A DNA stretch of 64,000 nucleotides from Pyrrhosoma nymphula (GCA_963573305.1 OY754331.1:91565434-91629433); one strand, 5' to 3'; positions 47,556-60,525 are shown, numbered from the stretch's first letter. Numbers and translations are program-made. The notes: generated from the sequence alone by a model not told the origin.

Positions 47556-48150
47556 TAAATCATTCCTGGTCGATTTCTCCAAACTTCGTTTGAGAGTTAA
47601 TGACACGTTAACTTGTGCTAACGGCACGTTAGGAAAAAAGATTGTTTCCCGATACATATTAGACTTAATTTTATGCAGATCTGTTGTTCCTTTTAGGAAC
47701 AAACGAATCATCAATCATTTAGATTTTAATAATTATGATGGGTGATAATTTTGATGCCGAAGTTTATTTCTGGAATTACTTGGAATTGCTTGAAAAGTTG
47801 GAAGAGAAGAAGACAATAAAACGGAGGAAAGGTGGTCGATAACCATTTCAATGAGTTGAACGACTTCAACTTCCATGTAAGATATCGGCTAAGCGAAAGT
47901 GTTGGGTTGGAAATTATCGAAGAAATTGGGGAACAGTTAGAACAATCAGCGAACCGTAACTACCCTTTGGCATCGAATCAACAATTACTATTGGCACTTT
48001 GGCTGTACGCAACAGGATCCTTACAGAATGTAATGGTATATTTTATTGAATTTTTAAAAGCCACTGCCAGCAGATGTGTTAGGGAAGTATCTTGCTTTCT
48101 TGCTCCTATTTGGCCTCAGTGCGTCATTTTTCCGACCGCCCGTTTGCACC
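47556..48150 (+). pseudogene. PIF/Harbinger transposase, N-terminal part (HARBI1-like)
   Basis: The protein starts MMGDNFDAEVYFWNYLELLE at 47735. A frameshift near 47830 joins it to the 47832-48188 frame: FNELNDFNFHVRYRLSESVG, then EIIEEIGEQLEQ, NRNYPLASNQQLLLALWLYA, TGSLQNV and ATASRCVREVSCFLAP. This is the standard N-terminal helical region of Harbinger transposases (F-ERFRLS..., NR..P.S...QLL.ALR.YATGS, S..TVSR.V). The match ends near 48150, before the GAIDGTHI and other DDE catalytic segments, so only the N-terminal third remains. The upstream 47556-47734 (TGGTCGATTTCTCCAAACTT, ACACGTTAACTTGTGCTAAC) resembles 5' non-coding DNA of such elements. No TIR was located. Confidence 0.85.
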
Positions 48151-48188
48151 GTTTCATCGCCCGGCAATTTTTTTTTTACTCTCGTTGA

Positions 48189-50865
48189 ATTTAAAAGGGA
48201 ACTCTCTCCGAGCACATGATAAATCATAGGGTCGTAGGTAGACAAAAGGTAATCCTAGTGGATCTTCCTTAGTGAAACGGCTGGAAAAAGGCTTCGCTGG
48301 GAAAGCTCGAAGTCATACATATGTACTTTTAGGTAGATAGAATAGTAAGAGTGGTAGTCATTTTTGGTGAATGGTAAGATTATTTTACATTAGATGAAGT
48401 CTTGTCAGGGAGTTTTAATTTTTTCATATCGCTATGAACATCCTTTGAAAAGGGTTTATTTTTTTATTTACTTTAATCACCATCGTTAGGGTTCTGTCAT
48501 GATATGCTTTTTTAAATTATTTTTTGTAAGGAATCGTCCACGACATTCTGCTACATTTAAAAAGAACTTATTCATTCAGCATGGGTACTTAATTGAAGCA
48601 GGAAAAATTTCCATTCATTTTTTTATTCTCGTCTTTTCATAGTGATTTTATCTTTTGATTTTAAGTTAAAGATGAATATTGTTTTGGTGCTGCTTATTTG
48701 TGATTAAAACATTTCTCACTCGGAGAGATTTATCATCCGTCCTCTCCGCTCCATGTGCGTCGTTACCCCACTTTCAATCGCCCGGTCTTTAATTTTTTCT
48801 TTAGACCATTCAATGCCACTTCAGCGCTAATTGCATTGAACAATTATCCAATTTGTTTCTTTTATGATTTCTCAAAGAGTTACAGAAAAGAGAGTTACGG
48901 TTACAGTTATAGAAAATACATTTAAGAAGAACTTGAAATTGATAGAGAGTGCGCGTTGTTAGTAATGAGTTCACGTACATAATAATGTTTTTCAATAGCC
49001 ATTATCCTGCTAGTCCTTCACTCTTAAACAGGACTCGTTTTATTGCTATTGCGGGAACCTAATAAAAACATCTTTGTGAAAGTACAGTGTATTCTCCACT
49101 CAACAGCTTGTGGTACGAGCTTTCGAGGCTGTGATTTCCCCGAATAATAATTGTACTCGGATATTTAATGAATAGGAGCACCGAAGGTTCGGGTGAAAGC
49201 CTTCATTTCGCATGGAATACGTGATTTATAATATGCCATAATTTCCTCGTGTGTTTCACGCCTCCTCAGTCACTTTGAAAAAATATCTAATGGATTGGGC
49301 TAAAATTTGGACGTGCAATCAAGGTACTTAATCAAGCTGAGGATACATAATTGTTGTCATCGGCGAAAACAAACTGAGTGACTTATGTTTTCGCGATTTG
49401 CGGTTTATATCACATGGATATAATCAGCATGCCATGAATGTATACAATTGGCACATATAATTCCATAGCCCACTTCATGCTGACTCTCTCATATTAGTTA
49501 TCAAATTGGTTCCTCAAAACCTCACTACCCCTTAGGCATCGCTGAGCGCCGTTTCTTCGTACGAATTTCGTCGATGTTTCCAAGGCAGTTTCTCTTCTGG
49601 CAGAGCGCAGCAGATGGTCGGGCGGGCGGTAGCGGTAGCGGGGGAGGGGGGGGAGGGGGAGGGAGTTAGTGCTCCAAGGGATTCGCATGATGAGTGGGAG
49701 GGATTGAGTGATGTGAGTGGAGTGGATCGTTAATCGCCGCCCTGTCGATGTGTGGTCCGAGAGAGGGAAAGAAATCGCCAGGGCCAGTCTCATTCGACCG
49801 CCCACCGACAGAAATGAAATGACCGCCGAGTTCTTTTTGCGATGGTCGGAGGAATCTGCGCTGCTCCGCGTTCGGTCACGTGGACTTCAGCTGACCTTTC
49901 GGCGAACCGAGAAGGCGACGACACCGTCTATGCAATAAAACAGCGGGAAAACGAAGTGTGGAAAGTAGAACTGGTCGTGACATTTAATTCTCTATCATTC
50001 GCTCCAAGCGTTTTTCAACATTACCTGTCCTTGTCTCAATGCTATATGCTCATTTACAAGCCCTCTTGAAAGAAAATTAAAAAATAAAGAGCGCAATATT
50101 ATATAGGCATTTTAAGCTCCTGTCGCACAACTTGGGTATTTTCCATTTTATATTGTTATTTAGGTAATTGTCTGCCTCGGGTAAAGGTTGTTGTCTCCTA
50201 TTTATTGTAGTTTTTTGAGACATAAAATAAAATATGGCCTGAAAATGGACTTATCTTATGGAGTCTGTCTTGTTTGTTGGACATTGTAGATTGGAGATTG
50301 TAAAGTAGAAAAAGTAAAGTTTGAAAGAATAGAATTCTTTCGCTCTAAAAGAAGGAAAATAATACATTCAAAAACAATATTCTTCGAAATTCGTTTATGT
50401 GTAGTATTCAATTCAATGAGCATACATATATTTCCTTGCGATTATTGGTCATTAGTTAAAAGTTCAAGGAATTTATCAACTTTTATTTACTAATTTTTGC
50501 TTGTTACATCATACATTTAAATTTAAAAATTGGAAACTGTTGAATTAATTCATGTTCCAAGGAAAATTTTGTTAAGGGTGCATTAAAATAAATAGGTAAT
50601 ATAGCAAATAAAATTAGCACAATAAATCCATCGAGCTGTGAAAAAAAATCGCCACATAGTTGATTGATTGCAAACCTGTAGGTTAGGGCTTTCTTTTTTG
50701 TGATGATAGATTTTTCAAATATTGAGGACTAAATCAGTCGCCAATTATTTGTATTCTCAAGCTAATTCATGAACTAATGGCGTAAAATATTGGGAAAAAT
50801 ATTTCTCAAGGCAGTAAAATTTCTCTCTTCAGTGGAATGGAGATATTAATTGAAATTCTTCTTGT
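48189..50865. other. No recognisable gene; CpG island at 49.5-49.9 kb
   Basis: AT-rich except about 49540-49930, which is GC- and CpG-rich with a G-tract cluster (49630-49665) and overlapping unrecognised frames on both strands. Confidence 0.4.
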
Positions 50866-50945
50866 CAGCTGACCGCGGTAGCCAGGCTGGCAGCTTCCCA
50901 GCCAGTCAACCATATTGCGCAGGATCGAATCCCTTATTGAGATGT
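50866..50945 (+). repeat. tRNA-like sequence, probably SINE-derived
   Basis: A B-box-like GGATCGAATCC (50922-50932) is preceded by an A-box-like CGCGGTAGCCAGG and a 6-bp stem GGCTGG/CCAGCC with a 7-nt loop that resembles an anticodon arm. The loop lacks the invariant T before the anticodon and the acceptor stem does not pair, so I do not call a functional tRNA. Confidence 0.4.
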
Positions 50946-52319
50946 ATCTATTTCCTTAAGAGTAGGGAATTAGGCGGTATGATATAAACTTAGTCGGTGG
51001 ACCACCTGAAATATTTAAGTGATAATCCTCTGAGCCTATGTAAGTACTTTGTCCAATTCTATCGTTAACTTATCAGAAGTCTAAGAGGCTGCATCAAAGT
51101 GGTACATCATTAATGTTCTCTTTACGGCATGAGCCCGTAAAGCATGACTTAATAAATGCAGTCATTTGAATGAATTAAATGACGATTTTCCACTCTAACA
51201 GGCTTTCTTGCTAACAGATGCTGCTGAACAAATCGTAAATAACAAAATGAAGGACCTTGAACGCAGAATGCGCACTTCATCAATATTTTAGCTGATAAAT
51301 GCTATTAATTATGTTATCTCTATTGCTTATGTTGCTCTATTACCTTTTTAACTGCGAGCCACATCTTACTTGGTTGTGGTTAAACTTATTCTTTAAAATT
51401 TCTGGGTCTGACTGTAAGTAAAATATTTTATCCTTTAAAGGTTGTGCGTACCTACTGCTTGCGAGCTATGTGCTTACATCGCTCTCCTTTGACATTGATC
51501 TATTTTCCCGTTTTGATTTAGAGGCAATTTACCCAGAGCGTCTATCGAGGCTGTATGAAAGTAATTATTAACTGATAAACATAGGTGCCTCTGTCCATAT
51601 GTCACCGATTTAAAACATACTATCACAAACTTATATCTTCTTTCAACGAAATGTTGCTGAAAAGGCAGTTGAAACGGGGTAGATAGAAATGATTAATATA
51701 CTAGTTTCGAGTCCCTTTCAGATTGAAAATGTTCACATCCACTTATTTCATCGCTACGCTTAGATTTTATGGCGAGTATTTTCATGTACCTGCAACGTGA
51801 TTTCCCGGCGTTGAGTAATGGAACTCTGTTGCCTTTTTATTCTTTGCTTCGCCATGTTCACGGAGCTATGGGTGCATCATCTATTTTCTGCAACCGGTGG
51901 CATCATATATTCTGCATTAACCCGTAGTATTTCGGTCTCTCAATGCGCCGTCGCAGTTCCGGGCGAAATCTACGCCTTTAACTTTCGCGAATCCATTGCT
52001 TCTTCTTCGTTTCTCTTTTCCTCCAAAGGGTCTTCTCTTCTTTCGATCCCATCTCTCCCCTGTCTCCTTTCTCAGCCCTGACTTCCCTCTTATCCGTCGA
52101 GAGTGCGAATGACGGAAATGTACATTTGGAATAGCATGCTCCCTTCGGGGGGTGAATCATAAATCATGGTCAATTTTTTCGACCTAATAACTTATCGCTT
52201 CTCTCGTACGCATGATAATGGTTAATCGTCTCCGAACCGGTTCCTCGAAAGCGAATAAGAGAGAGAAAAAAAAGTGACAGTCGTGGATTAGGCGCGGGAC
52301 GGGCCAGCGGCCGAAATAT
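50946..52319. other. No recognisable gene
   Basis: AT-rich. The frame at 51818-52081 (87 codons, hydrophobic start) has no motif I recognise. Confidence 0.4.
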
Positions 52320-52900
52320 TTTGCGACGTCTTCGTGCAATCCGTCAATGTCAGTTACTTCGCGCGGGAGAGGCGGGCTCATCCACCGCTCCTCTCCTCCT
52401 TTGCGAACCTCTTTCCCGACCTCTTTCCTTTTCCATTCATTCAACCTCGGCTTCATCCCTTCAATTCCTAGCCTCTCCCACTCATTGCTTTTCTGATTCG
52501 GCATTTTCGCATCTCGGGCACCTCGTTAAAAAAAGATATAAATAAATAAACTCGAGTCCAACCTCACGAAGCAGTGTACCTCCCCATACTTCTCCCCCCT
52601 TTCTCTCTCTGCCGCCCGTCTCTTCCATTCTAATTTCTCCGTCAAGTGCCAAATTAATTCTCGCCCCAGCCTGACCTTTTTGAAAGTCTTCTTTTCAGGC
52701 CCGAGACGGAGGTGGGGAATGGCGGGCAGAGAATGACCGCTCGCTCCCCGATCCATCACGCTCTCTTCCGTTCTGTGCGAACTCCGTAACGATGGGAATA
52801 TTAATCCCGGCGGTCCTTTGGTCAGTCCTTTCCGTGCAGATTTCCTCGCTCACCGAAATCTGGACACTTCTCCAAAATTACGGCGTTGATTTTCGCCTCG
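52320..52900. promoter_or_regulatory. CpG- and pyrimidine-rich island
   Basis: GC-rich block with CpGs (GCGCGGGAGAGGCGGGC at 52361) and long CT-rich tracts. Frames on both strands are Ser/Pro or Arg/Glu-rich and unrecognised. Confidence 0.35.
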
Positions 52901-54329
52901 GGCGAGTCAATTATCCACGCAAAATAATTCATTCTGTTGAAATCGTCTTTCCACATCATTAGTGAATTCCTGCTTATTATGTACGACTTCTAAATTAATT
53001 TTTTAGCAAACTTTACCAAGTATTATTACCTTCTATTATGCATGAAATCCCAGATGTCATTTCTGGATTACAAGTGATTGAAAAAATCATTCATCTAATA
53101 TTAAATAATTGCGGAGATTATAATATCAATAACTTTAGGGCATGTTAAATGAAATAAATAATTATTAAAACGAATGGGGAAATTGTAATCCTTTGTATGA
53201 ATGGTGGTGGGATGTAGCAATTTAAGAAAACAGTCGCATTATACTCTAGTCACCTAAAATATCTACATATGCTGGATTGTTCACCATTTTGGGCGTTGGG
53301 ACTATCTACGATATATTCAAGTCCTCGAGTAAGATTTAGAAGAGTAGAAGGGCTCCAAGCTATAAACTAGCCCGTTTGTATTAAATTGGGCACTCTCCGG
53401 TTAGGTACAGATACCACCAACATCTCGAACAAAAATTGGACTCATATTATGCATAATTATTTTATTTCATAGATAGTATTTGCTACTTGACTTAATGTGA
53501 ATCAAGATTGAAATGTTCTAATGTTTGCGAGAAGAGCGTAAATATATTACAAAGTAAATGATTATAATCAATACTACTTTTTCTACGGGAAAAATCATAG
53601 AAAATATTTAGGTACTTCCTGAATAATTATTTAATCTTCAAATGAATCTCATTTGATGCAATGATGTTTTTCTTCTCGTTAAGTTTGATCAATCACTTAA
53701 TGTTGTTAGTTGAAGATCTATTTATGAATTTTTAAATCCTAATGCTATCGCTCTCCAGAGGAAACTTTAGAGACCTTCAATGAACCGCAATTTTTCAATA
53801 TTTCATCAGGATGAAGCGATGAAGACACGTTGACGATGTAAATACTGAAAGAGGGCATAATTCACCTAAGCATTAAGAAATAGGGGATCTGGTGGAAAAT
53901 CTTAAGGTTACGGAATGAAGTGTATATGTCTCAACTGTAGTTGAAAAAATGTTTGTTTCATTAGGTCCCAGTCTTTACGAGGACAGAAATGCACAATCGA
54001 TCAATTAAAAAATCCGAACCCAATCCAATAAAGTCGAACTATTTGCTCATAAATTCCGATCTGCTGAACTTGGGCATCTGCAACTCACTCATATATGTAC
54101 ATACGTATGACTATAATTTATCATAATATGTTTATCGTGTGTTGGTCACATATTCAGGGATTGGGAGAAAGTTCCTCCTCAGTGCAATTTAGTCTTTTCC
54201 TTAAACTTCTGGTGCCTACTTGGAGGTGAGGTGCCTACTACTATGCACCGGGCGGAAATCAGAATGGATAATAAGAGTAATATAAATATATGCCATAGTA
54301 AGAAAGGAAATTAAAATGCAGAAGGGCAA
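52901..54329. other. No recognisable gene
   Basis: AT-rich, without recognisable repeats or coding motifs. Confidence 0.4.
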
Positions 54330-54420
54330 AGTTTTATCCCCTTTGACTGATGTTCCCCACACCTTACCCACCCGGAAATCAGATTGGGGGACTATTTTGC
54401 CTTCGGAATATTTTACCGGG
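54330..54420 (-). mobile_element. Leader fragment of RTE-like LINE
   Basis: On the minus strand TAAAATATTCCGAAGGC, then AGTCCCCCAATCTGATTTCC and ATCAGTCAAAGG align with TAAAATACTCCGGAGAC, AGTCCCCCATTTGGATTTCC and ATCAGTCAAGGA at about 43367-43447 of the RTE-like element. Translated, VKYSEGKIVPQSDFR corresponds to VKYSGDKPVPHLDFR. It is a second, fragmentary copy of the family. Confidence 0.7.
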
Positions 54421-54464
54421 AGGGATGTCATCACTTCGTGTGAATCCAAGGTGGCATATTCTAA

Positions 54465-54688
54465 AGCTCGTTTTACACGGGGCACGTAATTGCACAATCT
54501 GATGTACGTACGAACGTGCATTTCAAATTGCATCGTGTAAAGCCGTGAATTCCAAGAACGCATGCGCGAATGCATGAGCACGAGATCACAAAATAGCCCC
54601 CGCTCTAATTCGAAAATAATTGCACGCCCGATGGAGAAAAACATGCAGTTTGAAGTTGTGCAATTTCGCACCCCGTGTGAAACGGGCT
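54465..54688. mobile_element. PIF/Harbinger-type MITE, 224 bp
   Basis: Terminal inverted repeats of about 33 bp start AGCTCGTTTTACACGGGG at 54465 and, on the other strand, AGCCCGTTTCACACGGGG from 54688. Both continue into a shared ATTGCACAA. TAA lies directly outside each end (54462-54464 and 54689-54691). A 3-bp TAA/TTA duplication and a GC-rich TIR are typical of PIF/Harbinger. There is no coding capacity. A Harbinger transposase remnant lies 6 kb away (47.7 kb), but nothing shows it mobilised this copy. Confidence 0.85.
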
Positions 54689-54939
54689 TAAGGTGGTGGG
54701 TTCCCTTTGCCTGCCACATCGCAGCAATCCGGCCGATTCTGTGAATTTTCCTCTCGCTCGAAGCTGTGACAGTTGAAACCGGACCGATCTTCTTTATATG
54801 CACCATCAGTGCCTTCTGTTGAGACTACTGCCTTTCAGCAGTGGAGCCGAGAAGTATTTGAGTAGTATGTAGCGTGTTGAAAATGCTCGTTCCAGATTTT
54901 CCATTAATGTATTTTGCCAAAGGAAAATATTTACCGTCA

Positions 54940-55022
54940 CTTCTTAGAACCTGTGACCCTCGGATTGAGGGTCGAACACGCTACCCCTGGGCCAACCCGG
55001 CCTTTCGGGCAAAGTGATATTT
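54940..55022 (-). repeat. tRNA-like SINE head
   Basis: Minus strand: an A-box-like TTGGCCCAGGGGTAGCG, a 7-bp stem GACCCTC/GAGGGTC over AATCC, and a B-box-like AGGTTCTAAG. The arrangement is that of a tRNA-derived SINE promoter; no acceptor stem forms, so it is not a tRNA gene. Confidence 0.45.
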
Positions 55023-55434
55023 TGATGAATATGCAAAGAGGAGTGTCATCACCTTTTAAAACCATTACGAAAGTTTCCAAACGTCACAGGGATGTGGGAA
55101 TCCTTATTTACTCCACTATCCACCAGTGAGGGCAGCATAGAGTTACGATAGTGTTGCATGAATGCGCGTTGGCAGGCTAGTTGGTATAATTTGTGGTAGT
55201 TGTCTGAACCAGGCATAATGGCCGAGGTCTTACTCGGTGACCATGGCCCGTCAGTCCCACACTTGATTAGTCGATATCTGTTCCGCACTAATCCTTTTAT
55301 TAGAGAGTAGCAATAGTGTGGTTGGCTGGTTATTATGAAAACCTTTTTTAATTTCATTAACATTTAAGTTTGCTTAAAAGTTAGATAAAATTAACTCAAT
55401 TACTTCAAGCTTCACTAGTGGAAGTTTTATGTAC
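55023..55434. other. No recognisable gene
   Basis: The minus-strand 104-codon frame at 55049-55363 has no motif I recognise. It could be SINE or LINE body. Confidence 0.35.
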
Positions 55435-55645
55435 CCATATTATTAAAATGCTCTTCCCTTGGACTACAACCTTGTTGTGGTGAAAGTGCTTGCGTGCTCC
55501 GATGACCCCTAGAGCTGAACTGGGGGGAGCAATGCTCCTGATAGGGCCACCCATGCCAGATTGGTCGAAGGCAATGTACTGCACGCACAATACATAATTA
55601 AATGCACAATCGTCAGGTACCTGTCGACGCTGTACCACGGCGTCG
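55435..55645 (+). mobile_element. Possible LINE 5' leader fragment
   Basis: CTTGGACTACAACCTTGTTG, AGAGCTGAACTGGGGGGAGC, and GCTCCTGATAGGGCCACCCA followed by TGCCAGATTGGTCGAAGG. The run 'CTCCTGATAGGGCCACCCATGCCAGA' type recalls conserved leaders of LINE elements in many invertebrates. This is recognition by pattern only; no coding part follows. Confidence 0.35.
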
Positions 55646-57854
55646 CACGAATAAAAGTTCAGTGGAAAATTACGCTATGCATTTTTATTATATGGTTTGC
55701 AAAAATTATATAACACTATGGTTATAAATTTGATGATCACAATTGGACCTTGAAGTTGACTTCGATAAAAACTGTGATACTCGTCTTCGTCCAAAATTCC
55801 CAAACCAATATTAATAAGCTCTACGTTTCGCGGGTGCAATATGCCAGTGAGTTAGATTTTTAGGGATATGCATTGATCATTAATGAGAGAGTTTTTTTTA
55901 TAAAAAAGGAATGCTCTTTGAATTTAAAGGCGAAGGAAATCCAAGGCTGAAAGTCTGTTCAGTGGAGTATTTGGGTAATTGAAAATCAAGCAATTGAAAA
56001 AATGCCGGCGTGCGTTTTCAAAGAATACTCGACGGTTCATGAACAATGGTGCTTCTTTCTATATAAATCTTCGTATGACTTCACTTGAAAGTTTGCTTTA
56101 AGGGCTCCAGGCACGTGATGGTGTTTTCATCTAATGGCTCGAATTCCGTTTTTCTGATTTTAAATGAGTTTGAAGGCATTACCAAGATATTTTATTTTAT
56201 CCCTAGCAACGATCAGGAATAGTACTTAAAAGTTCTTCCTAGTGTTATGGAGCGTAACTCATTATTGGTGGATTATATTCCATTATACTCTTTCTCATTT
56301 GAGGGCTCCATATTCCTGACATAATAGGCCTTTTGGACGATTTCTCTCGCCTCATCGTCTCAGGGGTAAAGAGTGAGGCGCAATTTATTCCTGATAATTC
56401 AATTAATAGGTGACATGTTGCTATTTCACATAATTGTAGCAGTGATAATTTTTAATGACGTGATAATTGGAAGAAAAAAGTGGTGAGGTGTTTTGGTAAA
56501 TTATTAGGAAATTTCACATAGTTTATCCTGCAAAAGACAAATTAAAAGTCGATTGTCTACGAGAATTTTTCCGTTAAATTTTCCAGCATTATGGTTTTTG
56601 GTCACTTAACTGGTTCCATGATTGGTCGTTTTGGTGGAAATCGTTTTTGCCTTCCTCCCCTTTTGACATTTTGCGAATATTCGTCGCCTTATCAAATCAT
56701 TACCTCAATCCGAAAAGGAAACATTCGCTCATTTGACTTGCTGGCCGATTAGCACGAGCGATAAATTTCCGTCTGCAATTTCTACGCATTTAAAACTAGT
56801 AATTTCGCAGCACGATTCCGCTTAATTATCCGAGCGCGGTCGCCATGATTGAGGTCTCTCGGGGGAAAAGGACCGCTTTCTCCACGTTCACCGCTTAATC
56901 GATGATTCTGACGTTTCTTTCGTCTTTCGTCACAAACATAAAACTTCGGCCGAAACAGGTTTCCGAATACCCACGAGGGGCGAAATCGTGGGTCGCCCGG
57001 GGATGGGAAGAAATCTCGAACGTGGATGGGGGGAGCATTATCGGCCAATCGAAGTCTTTATGATGGGGCTAAATTCCTATAAATGTCCAAACCGAATTAA
57101 ACAAGCGGTTCGGTTGATAAAGTTAGCAGACCGTATTATTTTTCTGAATAATTTTAATGATTTTAGATTTTTCTCTCGGGAGAAAGCGTGAACGCCTGTG
57201 AGTTTGAGCCCGGGGCTGATGGGCGCGAAGCGAGAAGCCGAACATCTGGTTATTCTTAGGCTAGATAATTGGGATAAAAACTACGTTCTTATTTCAATAT
57301 CCGTGACGAATATACGAAAAGAAAGTAAAACTATTTTTTCCTAAACTAAAATTATTGACTCGGCTTAAGACCTTGTTATCGGACTTCTCAATGGAATGGA
57401 AAATTCATCGTTGGCATCTCTGTAAAGGTGATCCGAGAGGGAATAACTTACTCCATATATTTTTTTCCGATCGAGCAAAAATAAGTAATTTAATTTTTTA
57501 ATCTGCGAGCGATTAAGGTGCTCAATTTCTGCGGCGATAATGCTCCATTTAGCAAACATGTGGAATTGATCTATTGATCTTTAAACGAGCCACCAGGCTT
57601 GTTTTAGTTATGATGTATTATTTTATTCAAAACAAGATTTCTTGCAAAGTCAAATGTTAAAGGGATTGCCAAAAGTTCGCCTTCGTCTTCACAAGTTGAC
57701 CATGGCCCCAAGTGCTGGCGAAGGGGACCGTAGGTTAGTGGTTTTAAATGTGCGCCTAATAATCAGTTTTTTTGCTATTTTTTTCCACAATGCACTGGAT
57801 AAATATAAGCCACATTTAATGATCCCTTGAACTGTGTGAAATATCTAGTTGACG
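55646..57854. other. No recognisable gene
   Basis: Mostly AT-rich. About 56790-57060 is moderately CpG-rich with an unrecognised 88-codon minus-strand frame. Confidence 0.4.
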
Positions 57855-57965
57855 CGACTGTACTGGCCAAGTTGATAACGTGAAAACCTGCAGGCCATGG
57901 GACTGATTCCCATCTCGGGCATTAATTCAGTTTGTCTTCAGATTCATGTCTTAGGTAGGACAATG
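57855..57965 (+). repeat. tRNA-like SINE head
   Basis: A-box-like TGGCCAAGTTGATAACGTG, then a B-box-like GGGACTGATTCCC about 30 bp later, followed by a unique body. Its tRNA source and family are not identified and differ from the SINE at 2.8-3.9 kb. Confidence 0.4.
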
Positions 57966-60525
57966 CGATATGGCATTAGACCGTTTAACACCTGAGAGTC
58001 AATATTAGGTGCTGATAACTTAAAATACACGGAATGGTCATGGAAATATAACGATTCTAATGAAAAAATGCTCCTTTTTTATTTCCTGTCGAGGTGAATG
58101 CTGCGGGTCTCAGGCTATAGCGGTAAAAATGACGAGAATTTTGACTACCTCAAATTTCTTTCCACTTATGGTAATTTAAAGCTTCCTTTTTTGCATTACT
58201 TACATTCTTCTTTCTCCCCACAGTAAGCTTGTCTCATTTCCCTCTACTTTAATTGCTGACATCTCTGAAAGGATATTAAAATCTAGTTAATTAAATTTTC
58301 GTCGTCAAAAGGTGCAAGTGCATTCTTTTTGTTCGTTTCACTTGAACCGCTTTTTTTTTGACTGGAATGGTACTTCATTTTTAAGAGCTTGTTCAGTCGT
58401 AGCAGTCGTTAAAATATGCCATTAAGTACTTCAAACAGATATGCGTACCCACTTCCTCTTAATCACGTCAAATCTGGTCCAACTCTGTCCCTCCCACTCT
58501 GCTTCAGATATTTGAATGTGAGTTTTCGCTCTTTTGGGGTGCAGAAGACTGCCCTAAATTCTTTAAGGTGGCCAAAGTTATCCGAAATTTTTTAGGCTCG
58601 GTTTATTCAACAGAAGGAGGAATTTTGAATATGAAACCTTTTGAAAAGGAGAGGCTTCCAGGTCAACTTATAATTACGACCACTTAATCTAAGTCTTAAT
58701 GCAACTAATATGTTTCCATAAATGAATTGATACTTTCGGTATTCGTTTTGATGATTAGAGGTTTGAAATTTATTGAAATCAACCGTATTAATTTGTCAAG
58801 TAACATTATTTTTTTAGTTTGGAATTGCATCGCACTGTTTAAAAAGTTAGGTTGTGAGTGTTGTCAGCAATTTTCTAAAGTAGTTATAACTCTGTCTTAA
58901 ATTAGTGAGGTCTAACCTCTTGTCACTAACATCACTCCCCCGAGCTTAGAGCTTGCTATATATAGAGCCAGGTGCCGCGAGATTTTAACCCGGTAACATT
59001 TGGTCCGAAAACTCACGCCCTTTGCACGAGTTTCAAATATTGCACTCTAAGGGCCTCGAAATAAAACCCTGTATGTCATCTTGAAGTGAGGTTAAGACTT
59101 GGTATGAAGGTTTAGCGCAGTAAAACTAATTTAACGAGACATCAAGAAGCAAGAAAGGTAAGCTATGCATCGACTTAGGAAGCATAAAATTAATCGTTTT
59201 AAATTTTAAAAATGAAATATAAGCGAGAAAGTTGCTGCTATAGTGTGTTTTAAAAGTAGGAAGCTACGCACATCTCTAAGTATACTCATCAGTAGCTTTA
59301 AGGATCAGGATGTTTGAAGAACAAACTATTCAAACCACGGTCTGAATTATGTGAATTGGGAAAGTCACCCTATGCACTGTGTCCATCTTTTAGTACACTG
59401 TCTAGTGTGTAACGTTTTTTTTTGCAAAGTAAGCATCGCACTTATTCGAACAGAAAGCGTCCATTGTCTCACTCCAAACGAAAAAAACCCCTAGATTTTC
59501 TCAGTTTTCGGCCACTTAACATGGCGGATCGGTATTATCTTAGATAATGATCTCAGAGTGTCATTACTAGCAGAGTTCTTTTTGGGAATCTCAGATCGAT
59601 CTTTTTCGGACATCGCCCACCGGTTGTTTCAAGTCAGCATCTCTCTGTCTCAGAGCGCGTCGGTTCTCCTGGCTCGTCGCCGCTCTATGCCTCGCTCCGT
59701 ATCACGCGGGTCGTGTCGACATTCCTTGATTCCATCTCTAGGAACACGGAAAGATGCTTGGTTGCGACGGAGAAGGCAGTTGGACAGAGGGAGCGGGGAA
59801 GGAAACCTCACCCTCCCAATCCTTCCCCACCTCTCGAACCCCGGCCCCGTCCGCATCCACCCACCCACCGTCAGAGCCATGGTGCTCACCCTTTGCACGA
59901 CTTCCCTCCTTGCCTCCACCAATTCACCTCATCTTATCTTTCCCTCCCGAATGCGACCGTAATTTTTTGAAAGCGTTCTAAAAGCTCTCCGTGGATATCA
60001 AGTGAGTTGGCATTTCTTTCCCTCTCTTTGCGCGAGACGCGTTGTGAGGTTGAGTGTTTCGGAGTCCCGCATTTTCATCGTTTTGACCTACATAAAGATT
60101 TTTTTCAATGGACGTAGTACTTGAGGCACGAAAATTGGTGAACTGATGGGATAAATTTTTGCTACTTTCGCGCGATTTGCCCTCTTTTTCTGCTCGCCAT
60201 TTTTTAAAATTGTAGTAATCGACACGAATTGGTCTTCCAAAGGGATGTGAATTGTCATCGCTCAGGGTGATACAAGAATTTTGTACCGTAATGCTATATA
60301 TATTCAAAGATTGTGCTGCATCTGATGTAATAGACATGCTCGATTTTTTATTAAAATTATAGAGTTCTGGTTAAGAAAATAGGTGCATAATATTTTTCCA
60401 GAATTACTGTTAATTTATCAGTTTTTCTCTGTAAACATCATTCGTATTGTCATTAATATATTTGTCTTCTCTTTGCCTTGTTTTCAATGTTCACTATATT
60501 CAGTCAAATTCTCTTAATGCCGTAG
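57966..60525. other. No recognisable gene; CpG island at 59.6-59.95 kb
   Basis: AT-rich except about 59590-59960, a CpG-rich island with frames of up to 134 codons on the plus strand and 90 on the minus. None is recognisable; Arg/Ser/Pro-rich composition suggests GC-rich non-coding DNA or an exon edge. Confidence 0.4.

Noticed and set aside
50866..50945. Functional tRNA gene
   Set aside because: Boxes A and B are suggestive, but the acceptor stem does not pair and the anticodon loop lacks the invariant T.
53800..53835. CTGATGA followed by GAAA on the minus strand as a hammerhead
   Set aside because: Only six bases lie between the two, a self-complementary AATATT that cannot form stem II with a loop; stems I and III are absent.
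54216..54806. Longest open frame (196 codons, minus strand) as a gene
   Set aside because: It runs through the Harbinger-type MITE (54465-54688) and the RTE leader fragment (54330-54420); the frame is a chance read-through of repeats.
54940..55022. Functional tRNA gene on the minus strand
   Set aside because: No cloverleaf: the 7-bp stem has a 5-nt loop and the B box is degenerate.
59558..59962. 134-codon plus-strand frame in a CpG island
   Set aside because: GC-rich DNA has few stops; frames are open on both strands and none is recognisable.
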